Positions 8,277-16,196 of a DNA stretch of 38,528 nucleotides are shown here, one piece after another. A program made the position numbers and the translations under genes. Position 1 is the first letter of the stretch; every line of letters begins with the position of its first letter. The stretch covers positions 1 to 38,528 of the forward strand of contig CAMGFM010000001.1 in the NCBI GenBank assembly GCA_946055365.1. Reading direction: 5' to 3'. A model generated the notes under the pieces. That model had not been told where the DNA came from. It did not search any database and saw nothing but the letters and a program-made list of their open reading frames with translations. This DNA comes from an uncultured Prevotella sp. Lineage in GTDB: Bacteria > Bacteroidota > Bacteroidia > Bacteroidales > Bacteroidaceae.

Positions 8277-9506
8277 TCAGAAGAACAGATAGCAGAGCGC
8301 GATGGCAGCCACTATGCCAGCAAAGTCGGCTATGAGACCGCAGGTGACGGCATGGCGCGTGTGTCTCACGCCCACACTGCCAAAATACACCGCTATGATA
8401 TAGAACGTGGTGTCGGTGGCTCCCTGAAACACGCACGACAGCCTGCCCACAAAGGAGTCTGCGCCATAGGCGGTCATGGCATCGACCATCATGCCGCGCG
8501 CCCCGCTGCCCGAGAGGGGCTTCATGACAGCAGTGGGCAAGGCTCCCACAAACTCGGCGTCGCAGCCTGTCATGCCCACCAGCGTCCTTATGCCGCCGAC
8601 GAGCATGTCCATGGCACCCGAGGCACGGAACACGCCTATGGCCACGAGCATCGCCACGAGGTAGGGTATGACCCTCACGGCAGTGTTGAAGCCGTCCTTG
8701 GCACCCTCGACAAAGGCATCATAGACATTGACCCTGCGCCTGAGACCCGCCACTATGAACGCCATGATGACAGACAGCAGCAAGACGTTGGCCACAGTGG
8801 AGCTGACGGTGTTCATGGTGTCCTTGGACATGAGCGAGAAGCCCCATATCACCGCCGACACCGCGCCGCACATCACGAGCAAAGCCAGCAACACCGAGCG
8901 GCGCAGTAGGTTGATGCGCTGATAGAGCGACGTGACCACTATGCCTGCAAGCGTAGAGAAGAACGTGGCAAGCAATATAGGCACAAACACATCGGTGGGC
9001 TGAGCCGCCCCAAGCTGCGCCCGATAGACCATAACCGACACGGGGATGAGCGTGAGGCCAGAGGTGTTAAGCACAAGAAACATTATCATGGCATCGGAGG
9101 CGGTGTCCTTGCGGCTGTTGAGCGACTGCAACTGCTCCATGGCCTTTAGCCCGAGCGGCGTGGCGGCATTGTCGAGCCCCAGCATGTTGGCTGCCACGTT
9201 CATGAAGATGCTGCCCGTGACGGGGTGGGCCTTGGGGATGGAGGGAAAGAGCCTCACAAACACGGGAGACAGCAGGCGCGCCACAGCGTCGACCACCCCA
9301 CTCTTCTCGCCTATCTTCATTATGCCAAGCCACAGCGACAGCACTCCCGTAAGCCCGAGCGAAATCTCGAAAGCTGTCTTTGCCGTGGCAAACGTGGAGT
9401 CCATGACCGCCGGAAACACCTCTGTGTCGCCCATAAACACGAGTCTCACGACGCTCAACACAAACGCCACGAGAAAGAACGACACCCATATATAGTTTAA
9501 TACCAT
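8277..9506 (-). CDS. SpmA-SpmB fusion membrane protein (nucleoside recognition/Gate domains)
   Basis: A 409-residue integral membrane protein. Residues about 1-190 resemble spore maturation protein A and about 200-409 resemble SpmB, two Gate-domain proteins that are separate in spore-forming Firmicutes and fused in Bacteroidetes. Conserved signatures include ANMLGLDNAATPLGLKAM in the first half and GSGARGMMVDAM with GATDTTFY in the second. Neither sporulation nor nucleoside transport is shown for the fused form, and the organism is not expected to form spores, so only membrane transport or regulation can be suggested. It is divergent from coaD across a 415-bp gap holding a repeat array. Confidence 0.85.
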   Translation of the reverse strand: MVLNYIWVSFFLVAFVLSVVRLVFMGDTEVFPAVMDSTFATAKTAFEISLGLTGVLSLWLGIMKIGEKSGVVDAVARLLSPVFVRLFPSIPKAHPVTGSIFMNVAANMLGLDNAATPLGLKAMEQLQSLNSRKDTASDAMIMFLVLNTSGLTLIPVSVMVYRAQLGAAQPTDVFVPILLATFFSTLAGIVVTSLYQRINLLRRSVLLALLVMCGAVSAVIWGFSLMSKDTMNTVSSTVANVLLLSVIMAFIVAGLRRRVNVYDAFVEGAKDGFNTAVRVIPYLVAMLVAIGVFRASGAMDMLVGGIRTLVGMTGCDAEFVGALPTAVMKPLSGSGARGMMVDAMTAYGADSFVGRLSCVFQGATDTTFYIIAVYFGSVGVRHTRHAVTCGLIADFAGIVAAIALCYLFF

Positions 9507-9565
9507 AACAATGTTACTGCACTTGTTTTACTTTTCGCCATCATAAGAGCCGCCCTGCATTTTCA

Positions 9566-9643
9566 AAAGTGGCTCTTTGCGCCTGCCAAAGTGCCACTCT
9601 GCGCCTGCAAAAGTGCCACTTTACGCAGCTGGAGAGGCTCTTT
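9566..9643. repeat. 22-bp palindromic array B (4 units)
   Basis: Units start at 9566, 9588, 9610 and 9631 (steps 22, 22, 21). Cores are AAAGTGGCTCTTT, AAAGTGCCACTCT, AAAGTGCCACTTT and a decayed GGAGAGGCTCTTT. The spacer GCGCCTGC is identical after units 1 and 2. The array lies between two divergent genes, about 60 bp from the start of the SpmAB-like gene and about 280 bp from coaD. The remainder of the 415-bp gap (9650-9880) shows no gene or clear motif apart from the coaD promoter. Confidence 0.88.
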
Positions 9644-9887
9644 CGGGACGGCCTCATCAAGCCATTGCAGACGTAGACAGCCTCTCGCCCACGCAAAAGG
9701 CAAGAGCCGCGACACACGACCACGCTCCTGGCTCTCTGCCACAGACGCTGCCATAAGGCCCTGAAGCCGCGGCAACTCCACACGACGGCATCCACAGTCA
9801 CGCCGCCGTGGCAGGCATGACAAGGCACGATATACTTACCGCGCTGCAAAATTAGGCATTATTTTAGAATAAGTCAAATAAAAATGT

Positions 9888-9895
9888 TACTTTTG
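9888..9895 (+). promoter_or_regulatory. Probable -7 box of the coaD promoter
   Basis: TACTTTTG fits the Bacteroidetes -7 consensus TAnnTTTG and lies 26 bp before the coaD ATG, giving a very short leader. The -33 element is weak: TTTA at 9863-9866 is the nearest candidate. Confidence 0.5.
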
Positions 9896-9921
9896 CAAGC
9901 ATAACATACAGTTAGTGACAA

Positions 9922-10380
9922 ATGGAAAAAACAGGATTGTTCGCAGGCTCGTTTGACCCGTTCACCATAGGACACGCATCCATAGTGAGACGCGCCCTGC
10001 CGCTCTTTGACCGTCTCGTCATAGGCGTGGGGGTAAACGAACAGAAAAGATACTCGCAGACGGCGGCGCAACGCGTGGAGGCCATAAGGCGGCTCTACGC
10101 CGGCGACAGCCGCATAGAGGTGATGCAATATAGCTGTCTCACCGCCGACTTTGCGCACGACATAGGCGCGGCGTTCATCGTCAAGGGCGTGAGAAACGTG
10201 AGAGACTTTGAGGCGGAGCGCGACCAGGCCGACATCAACCGCCACCTCACGGGCGTGGAGACCCTGCTGCTGTGCGCGGAGCCGGGACTGGACAGCGTCA
10301 GCTCATCTGTGGTGCGCGAGCTGAGGAGCTTTGGCAAGGACACGGGCGAGTTTTTGCCTGCAAGGCAGGACAGCATGTGA
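9922..10380 (+). CDS. coaD: Phosphopantetheine adenylyltransferase
   Basis: A 152-residue cytoplasmic enzyme that transfers AMP from ATP to 4'-phosphopantetheine, the penultimate step of coenzyme A synthesis. The nucleotidyltransferase signature GSFDPFTIGH (9-18, with T15-x-G-H18), KGVRNVRDFE and the C-terminal SSSVVREL all match CoaD, and the length is slightly short of the usual ~160. In other Bacteroidales I recall coaD sitting between parE and an S41 protease gene; here those two genes are adjacent at 17.5-21 kb and coaD is apart. ybeY follows on the same strand after 251 bp, in which I see no gene or clear terminator. Confidence 0.95.
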   Translation: MEKTGLFAGSFDPFTIGHASIVRRALPLFDRLVIGVGVNEQKRYSQTAAQRVEAIRRLYAGDSRIEVMQYSCLTADFAHDIGAAFIVKGVRNVRDFEAERDQADINRHLTGVETLLLCAEPGLDSVSSSVVRELRSFGKDTGEFLPARQDSM

Positions 10381-10631
10381 CACCGCGGGCCAAGACCATC
10401 CACACTACGGCACGACATAAACATCCATACACACATAATTATTAACTCTAAGGTGGCGACGTGATGATGGCGTACATCTCTTATTAACAAAGACATTGCG
10501 TGAATGTCCAAGAGAACACGCCACGCACACCACCGACAAGCATGCCTCCATCGCCACGGCACGGGCATCGGCACGGCACCGCGCCGCCAGTGTCATGGCG
10601 AGAGGGGCGTGACAAGAAAAAAATCACGACT

Positions 10632-11045
10632 ATGATAACATACAATGCGGAAGGCGTGAGAATGCCAAAGCTCAAGAAACGCGAGACAACGGCGTGGATA
10701 CGCGCCGTGGCAGGCTCTTATGGCTACAAGGTGGGCGAAGTGGGCTATATGTTTGTTGACGACGAGAAAATTCTCGAGGTCAACAACGAGTTTCTCGGAC
10801 ATGACTACTACACCGATGTCATCACTTTTGACTATGACGAGCCGGGCATAGTGAGCGGCGACATCGTCATCTCGCTCGACACGGTGAGGTCAAACGCCGA
10901 GAAGTTTGGCAAGGACTATGAGGAAGAGCTGCGGCGTGTCATCATACACGGCATACTGCATCTCTGCGGCATCAACGACAAGGGCCCTGGCGAGAGAGAG
11001 GTGATGGAAGAAGCCGAAAACAAGGCTCTCGCCATGCACCCCTGA
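10632..11045 (+). CDS. ybeY: Endoribonuclease YbeY (16S rRNA maturation)
   Basis: A 137-residue single-domain metalloprotein involved in 16S rRNA 3'-end maturation and ribosome quality control. The signature HGILHLCGIND (106-116) supplies His106 and His110 of the zinc site. The canonical form is HGxLHLxGYDH; here the last position is Asp116 instead of His, a variant I believe is usual in Bacteroidetes. TDVITF (61-66) and SGDIVIS (75-81) also match the family. The start at 10632 gives the normal N-terminus; the longer in-frame extension is rich in His, Pro and Arg and is unlikely to be coding. Its stop codon lies 3 bp from the stop of the convergent M16 peptidase gene. Confidence 0.92.
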   Translation: MITYNAEGVRMPKLKKRETTAWIRAVAGSYGYKVGEVGYMFVDDEKILEVNNEFLGHDYYTDVITFDYDEPGIVSGDIVISLDTVRSNAEKFGKDYEEELRRVIIHGILHLCGINDKGPGEREVMEEAENKALAMHP

Positions 11046-11048
11046 GCG

Positions 11049-12287
11049 TCACATAATGACAAGACGCGTGAGGCGCGAGTCGTCGAAGATGTCCTGAGCC
11101 ACGCCTTGCAGGTCTTGGGGAGTGAGCGCGTCTATCCTGTCATACATCGCGCCTATGTCCTTGAGCCATCCGTAGTGGAGAAAGCCCTTGGCAAAGTCAA
11201 GGGCAAAAGCCTCACGCGAGTCGCAGGCTATGCCTATCTGCCCCTTTATCTGCCTCTTGGCGGCAGTGAGCCTCGCCTCGGTGAGGGGCGATAGCATCAC
11301 CCTGTCGAGTTCCTTGCGCACGAGCCTCACACAGCGGTCTACATTGGCGGGGTCGCAACCGAAGTAGACGGCCCACAGGCCCGCGTCGGAGTAGCCCGTC
11401 ATGGAGCTTTCCACGGTATAGACCAATCCATTGCGCTCGCGCAACGACATGTTAAGGCGCGCGCTCATGCCCGGTCCGCCGAGGATATTGTTGAGCAGAT
11501 AGAGTGCTGTGCGCCTCTTGTCGCCTGCTGGATAGGCCCTGTTGCCCATCATGACGTGGGCGAGGTGGGTGTCCATGTGTCGCGTGACATTCTGAGGCAC
11601 ATATTCGCGCATGACACACGCCTCTCTCGCCGCCCCGCGGGGCAGTGCCGAGGTCTGGAGGTCGCCAGTGGCACGCTCCAAGAGTCTCAGGAGACGCGCG
11701 AAGTCCACGTCGCCGTAGGCAAAGAACACGGCGTTGTCGGGGCGGTAGTGCCTGCCCGTAAACGCAAGCGCGTCATGCGTGGTGAAAGTGCGCAGACGCT
11801 CCGCGCTGCCAAGTATGTTGCGGCCCAGAGGATGCCCGTGGAAGAGCATATCCTCAAAGATGTCGTATATGAGTTCGGCTGGCGAGTCGTTGTAGCTTTC
11901 TATTTCGTCGCATATAACCTCCACTTCCTTGTCTATCTCACGCTGCGGGCAGGTGCTGTGAAACACCATGTCGGTGAGAATGTCCACCGCACGGTCGACA
12001 TTAGCCCTAAGCACGGCGGCGTGATAGACAGTCTCCTCCTTGCCAGTGAACGCATTGAGGTCGCCGCCCACGCTTTCGAGACAGTTGATGATGTGCCACG
12101 GACGGCGGCGTGCGGTGCCCTTGAACATGACATGCTCGCAGAAATGGGCCATGCCCTCCTTGCCCTCGTCCTCGTCGCGTGTGCCTGCACCCACGGCATA
12201 TCCGCAATAAAGCACGGGCGACTCACAGTGCAGGTGAATGACGCGCAGGCCGTTGGCAAATGTATGTGTGTTGTAGTCTTTCGTCAT
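11049..12287 (-). CDS. M16 family zinc metallopeptidase (single-domain pitrilysin-like)
   Basis: A 412-residue protein with the inverted zinc motif HFCEH (His48, Glu51, His52) and a downstream acidic ligand, probably Glu128 in CDEIES. The second half contains GGPGMSARLNMSLRE and NGLVYTVES, corresponding to the conserved substrate-binding Arg/Tyr region of M16B peptidases. Length equals one clamshell half, so it should act as a dimer. No signal peptide is visible (start MTKDYNTHTFANGLRV), so a cytoplasmic location is likely. The family is processing-protease-like; the natural substrate is unknown. It is divergent from the beta-galactosidase gene across a 488-bp gap carrying an array. Confidence 0.9.
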   Translation of the reverse strand: MTKDYNTHTFANGLRVIHLHCESPVLYCGYAVGAGTRDEDEGKEGMAHFCEHVMFKGTARRRPWHIINCLESVGGDLNAFTGKEETVYHAAVLRANVDRAVDILTDMVFHSTCPQREIDKEVEVICDEIESYNDSPAELIYDIFEDMLFHGHPLGRNILGSAERLRTFTTHDALAFTGRHYRPDNAVFFAYGDVDFARLLRLLERATGDLQTSALPRGAAREACVMREYVPQNVTRHMDTHLAHVMMGNRAYPAGDKRRTALYLLNNILGGPGMSARLNMSLRERNGLVYTVESSMTGYSDAGLWAVYFGCDPANVDRCVRLVRKELDRVMLSPLTEARLTAAKRQIKGQIGIACDSREAFALDFAKGFLHYGWLKDIGAMYDRIDALTPQDLQGVAQDIFDDSRLTRLVIM

Positions 12288-12387
12288 ATTTTCTTCTTTT
12301 GTAGGGTAGTGTTTTTATTCCCATCGTCCATGTTGTCACTCACGGCGCAGGCCTTACGTCGGCTATGGCAGCGGCAACGCATCTTGG

Positions 12388-12466
12388 CAAGTGGCACTTT
12401 ACATGCCGTAAAGTGCCACTTGTGTGATGGCAAAGCGGCACTTTTGGGTGGCAAAAGTGGCGTTTT
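12388..12466. repeat. 22-bp palindromic array C (4 units)
   Basis: Units start at 12388, 12410, 12432 and 12454, each step 22 bp. Cores are CAAGTGGCACTTT, AAAGTGCCACTTG, AAAGCGGCACTTT and AAAGTGGCGTTTT. Units 1 and 2 are exact reverse complements and form a perfect 15-bp stem (12388-12402 with 12408-12422) around a 5-base loop; even the unusual C at the outer end of unit 1 is matched by G in unit 2. The array lies about 100 bp upstream of the M16 gene in a divergent intergenic region. The rest of 12288-12775 holds only a likely -7 box for lacZ. Confidence 0.9.
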
Positions 12467-12672
12467 CTGACGTGGGCATCGGCGTGTACGGGGTCTCGTG
12501 CATGGGCTGTGGCTGCGTGAACATCAAGACTACGGCCTCATCACAGAGGTCTGGCGACCTGAGACTGTGCACTTTTGCCTGTTAGACGGTGCAAAGTTAC
12601 ACTTTTCGTGCCACTCTGCCTAACACTGCACACAAAAACGGCTTTTTTCATACGGCTACCGTTTTTTTTGAG

Positions 12673-12680
12673 TATATTTG
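12673..12680 (+). promoter_or_regulatory. Possible -7 box for the beta-galactosidase gene
   Basis: TATATTTG matches TAnnTTTG about 95 bp before the start codon. No good -33 box (TTTG) is seen 19-20 bp upstream, so the call is tentative. Confidence 0.4.
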
Positions 12681-12775
12681 TAGCGTCAAACATAACCATA
12701 ACCTTACAAACCACACAAGCGTGTTTGCAATGCCATAACGACAGCTATCAAAACCATAATAACAAAATACAGACT

Positions 12776-15700
12776 ATGAGAAAACTTATGTTAGCCCTGG
12801 CTTTCATGGGAGCCGTCTCTCCCGTGCTTGCCGCTGACCCTCCGGTACAGCCTTCGTTTACCGAATGGCACGACATGGGTGTCAACAACATCAACCGATT
12901 TGGCACACGAACATCATTCTTCGCATTTGAATCACGCGACGCGGCTCTCAAGAACAACAGGGAAGCCTCGGCAAACTATCTGTCTATCGAGGGCGACTGG
13001 AAATTTCTGTGGGTGGAAAACGCCGACCAGCGACCCACCGACTTCTACCGCACCGACTTCGACGACAGCTCTTGGAAGACGATGGCTGTGCCCGGCATAT
13101 GGGAACTCAACGGATATGGCGACCCGGAATACGTGAACATAGGATTTGCATGGCGCGGACACTTCAAGAACAACCCTCCTGAGGTGCCTGTAAAGGACAA
13201 CCACGTGGGCTCCTACCGCCGCACAATAACCATACCCGACTCTTGGGACGGCCGTCAGGTCATCGCACACTTCGGCAGCGTCACCTCAAACATCTATCTG
13301 TGGGTGAATGGACAGTTTGTGGGCTATGCCGAGGACTCGAAGTCGGCAGCCGAGTTTGACCTTACGCCCTATCTCGTCAAGGGAGACAACCTCTTGGCGT
13401 TCCAGACATTCCGCTGGTGTGACGGCTCTTACAACGAGGACCAGGACTTCTGGCGACTCTCGGGAGTGGCACGCGACTGTTTCCTCTACAGCAGGGCAAA
13501 GACGGCACACGTGGATAATGTCATGGTGGTGCCAAACCTCGACGCACAATACCACAACGGCTCACTCTCGGTGAGGCTACAGGCCAAGGGCAACGCCCTG
13601 TTTACCATAGACCTCATAGCCCCGGACGGCAGCGTGGTGAGCAGAAAGATTATCAACTCCTCCAAAGTGAAGAAAAAGGCGGGACAAAGCGTGGCTGCCA
13701 TCAACTCCACAATACAGTTTGACGTGGCAAACCCGCTCAAATGGACCGCTGAGACACCGCATCTCTACACACTCGTGACCACCGTGGTGCAGGACGGAAA
13801 GGAAGTGGAGTCGGTGCCTGTGAAAGTGGGCTTCCGCAAGGTGGAAATAAAGAACGCACAGCTGCTCGTCAACGGTGAGGCGGTGTATATCAAGGGCGCA
13901 AACCGTCATGAGGTGGACCCCGACGGCGGATATGTGATGAGCCGCGAGCGCATGTTGCAGGACGTGCAGCTCATGAAAGCAAACAACATCAACGCCGTGC
14001 GCACATGCCACTATCCCAACGACCCCTATTTCTATGACCTCTGCGACACCTACGGCCTCTATGTGTGCTCGGAAAGCAACCAGGAGAGCCACGGATTCTA
14101 CTATGACACGGACGCTCTGTCCACTACCAAGATGTTTGCACTGCCCATCATGGAGCGCAACCAGCACAATGTCATCAACCAGTTCAACCATCCGTCGGTC
14201 ATATATTGGTCGATGGGCAACGAGACTGCCGACTCAAAGAACTTTACCGACGTGTATAACTGGATAAGGAGCGTAGACCCCTATCGCCCGATACATTTCG
14301 AGCGTGCCATACACGGCGACAACACCGACATTTATGCGGAGATGTATATGGGACCTGACCACTGCGAGCGGTATGCTGCCGACCCCAAGAGCGACAAACC
14401 GTACATTCTCTGCGAGTATGCCCACGCCATGGGCAACTCGGGTGGCGTTATGAAGGAATACTGGGACCTCGTGAGGAAATATCCAAAGTTTCAGGGCGGC
14501 TTCATCTGGGATCTTATCGATCAGGGACTGCGCTCCAAAGACTCCGCAGGCAACATGATATATAGGTATGGAGGCGACTACAACGACTATGATCCGTCAG
14601 ACAACAACTTCAACTGCAACGGTCTCTTCAGCCCCGACCGCAAACCCAACCCCTTAGTGGCGGAGACAAAGTATTTCTATCAGAACATCTGGGCCGAGGC
14701 GGTGGACTTGAACGCAGGAAAGATAAGCGTCTACAACGAAAACTTCTTCAAGGACATCAGCGACGTGGCTCTCTACTGGTCGCTCGTGGCTGACGGCGTG
14801 GAGTGTCAGAACGGTTGCGTGAGCCAGATAACCGCCTCGCCGCGACAGAAGGTCAACGTCGACCTCACCTATGACCTCAAGAAAGTGGCTGATGCCAAGG
14901 AGGTGTTCCTCAACATCGTGTTCAAGCTCAAGGACAAGCAGCCCCTGCTCGACGCGGGCCACACCGTGGCATGGCGACAGCTGCCCATACGCACTGCCGA
15001 CTGCCAGCCGCTGACCGTGAACGAGGCACAGCGCAAGGCCGTGAGACTCGTCGACAAGAAGAAAATGCCGCAGATAGTGCTGCAAAGCCAGAATTTCACC
15101 ATCACATTCAACCGTAACACAGGCCTGCTCGACTCTTACGAGGTGTGCGGCCGACAGTTGCTCGGCGAAGGTGGCACTCTCAAGCCCAACTTCTGGCGCG
15201 CCGTGACCGACAATGACATGGGCGCAAGCCTGCAGACCAAGCGCAAGGCATGGCGCAACCCCGTGATGAACCTCAAGAGCATCACCGCCGACAAGAAGGG
15301 CAAGACCGTGACCGCCGTGTATGACATGCCAGAGGTGAAGGCGGAGCTGACTATCGTGTATGTGGCAGACAACCTCGGCAACCTCACCGTAACACAGTCA
15401 ATGAAGACCACTCCCGGAGCGGAGGTGAGCGAACTGCTGCGCTTTGGCATGGTGATGAACCTGCCATACGGCATGGACAGGATAAAATGGTATGGCTGCG
15501 GACCCGTGGAAAACTATATTGACCGCAAGAACTCACAGTTTGTGGGCATATATGAGTCAACCGCCGACGATATGTTCTATCCCTACATCCGTCCGCAGGA
15601 GACTGGCACGGTGAGCGACCTGCGTTGGTGGAGACAAAGCGACAATGAGGGTCTTGGAATCAACGTCACCGCCGAGAGCCTGTTCTCCGCTTCTGCACTG

Positions 15701-15916
15701 CACTACAACATTTCTGACCTCGATGAGGGCGACGAGAAACACCAGCGTCACTCTCCCTCGGTGCCAAAGTCACAATACACAAACCTGTGCATAGACCTTG
15801 TGCAGGAAGGCGTGGGCGGCATCGACAGCTGGGGCGCACAGGCATTGCCAGAATACAGAGTGGCCTACAAGGACTACACGTTCAAGTTCCGCATTGAGCC
15901 TGTCTCGATGAGATAA
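12776..15916 (+). CDS. lacZ: Exported glycoside hydrolase family 2 beta-galactosidase
   Basis: A 1046-residue enzyme hydrolysing terminal beta-galactosides. The start at 12776 gives the signal peptide MRKLMLALAFMGAVSPVLAA, so it is probably periplasmic or surface-bound, unlike E. coli LacZ. Order of domains: jelly-roll sugar-binding domain, immunoglobulin-like domain, TIM barrel, a further Ig-like domain and a C-terminal beta-galactosidase small-chain domain. Catalytic residues are placed by motif: acid/base Glu483 in WSMGNE and nucleophile Glu547 in LCEYAHAMGNS. Length matches LacZ (~1024 plus signal). No SusC/SusD pair or sensor lies next to it, so it is not part of an obvious polysaccharide utilization locus; the glycan target is unknown. 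The symbol is by homology. Confidence 0.93.
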   Translation: MRKLMLALAFMGAVSPVLAADPPVQPSFTEWHDMGVNNINRFGTRTSFFAFESRDAALKNNREASANYLSIEGDWKFLWVENADQRPTDFYRTDFDDSSWKTMAVPGIWELNGYGDPEYVNIGFAWRGHFKNNPPEVPVKDNHVGSYRRTITIPDSWDGRQVIAHFGSVTSNIYLWVNGQFVGYAEDSKSAAEFDLTPYLVKGDNLLAFQTFRWCDGSYNEDQDFWRLSGVARDCFLYSRAKTAHVDNVMVVPNLDAQYHNGSLSVRLQAKGNALFTIDLIAPDGSVVSRKIINSSKVKKKAGQSVAAINSTIQFDVANPLKWTAETPHLYTLVTTVVQDGKEVESVPVKVGFRKVEIKNAQLLVNGEAVYIKGANRHEVDPDGGYVMSRERMLQDVQLMKANNINAVRTCHYPNDPYFYDLCDTYGLYVCSESNQESHGFYYDTDALSTTKMFALPIMERNQHNVINQFNHPSVIYWSMGNETADSKNFTDVYNWIRSVDPYRPIHFERAIHGDNTDIYAEMYMGPDHCERYAADPKSDKPYILCEYAHAMGNSGGVMKEYWDLVRKYPKFQGGFIWDLIDQGLRSKDSAGNMIYRYGGDYNDYDPSDNNFNCNGLFSPDRKPNPLVAETKYFYQNIWAEAVDLNAGKISVYNENFFKDISDVALYWSLVADGVECQNGCVSQITASPRQKVNVDLTYDLKKVADAKEVFLNIVFKLKDKQPLLDAGHTVAWRQLPIRTADCQPLTVNEAQRKAVRLVDKKKMPQIVLQSQNFTITFNRNTGLLDSYEVCGRQLLGEGGTLKPNFWRAVTDNDMGASLQTKRKAWRNPVMNLKSITADKKGKTVTAVYDMPEVKAELTIVYVADNLGNLTVTQSMKTTPGAEVSELLRFGMVMNLPYGMDRIKWYGCGPVENYIDRKNSQFVGIYESTADDMFYPYIRPQETGTVSDLRWWRQSDNEGLGINVTAESLFSASALHYNISDLDEGDEKHQRHSPSVPKSQYTNLCIDLVQEGVGGIDSWGAQALPEYRVAYKDYTFKFRIEPVSMR

Positions 15917-15920
15917 AGTG

Positions 15921-16001
15921 TGTCACAATAAATCACAAAGCGGACAAAGGAGGACAAGCGTGTCACACACATCAGTAAAGCAGACAAAGGAGGATAGGAC
16001 A
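15921..16001. repeat. Two imperfect ~40-bp tandem repeats after lacZ
   Basis: TGTCAC begins at 15921, 15961 and 16002. The intervening units of 40 and 41 bp share GACAAAGGAGGA and the surrounding AAAGC-GACAAAGG context. The repeats lie between the lacZ stop and its probable terminator, so they would be transcribed in the 3' untranslated region. Function unknown. Confidence 0.65.
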
Positions 16002-16086
16002 TGTCACATTCTGTCATCCCCTTGTACGCTCTTCGGGGCATGAAAGTCAACGCCACGACAGAAGGCACACCACCTCTACAACAGTC

Positions 16087-16121
16087 AAAAAGGCAACGGA
16101 CGACATGTCTGTTGCCTTTTT
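16087..16121 (+). terminator. Rho-independent terminator of the beta-galactosidase gene
   Basis: AAAAAGGCAAC pairs perfectly with GTTGCCTTTTT across 13 bases, and GAC/GTC inside the loop can extend the stem. The T-run is part of the 3' arm. It lies about 170 bp past the lacZ stop and just upstream of the ruvB promoter. Confidence 0.8.
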
Positions 16122-16134
16122 CTCATGCGCACGA

Positions 16135-16165
16135 TTGGCAAAACTGCAAAAAATGATTATCTTTG
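16135..16165 (+). promoter_or_regulatory. ruvB promoter
   Basis: TTG at 16135-16137, 20 bp spacing, then TATCTTTG at 16158-16165, matching the Bacteroidetes -33/-7 pattern. The -7 box is 31 bp before the ruvB ATG, right after the upstream terminator. Confidence 0.7.
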
Positions 16166-16196
16166 CACCCTGCCAAACATCATTACAAGACAAGAC

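Noticed and set aside
6664..8436. Longer start for the flippase at 8436
   Set aside because: The extra ~90 residues overlap the end of the SpmAB-like gene and are Cys/His/Arg-rich, unlike a membrane protein N-terminus; the ATG at 8163 matches the family start.
12575..12775. N-terminal extension of the beta-galactosidase from 12575
   Set aside because: It would precede the clear signal peptide that starts at 12776 and contains the likely promoter.
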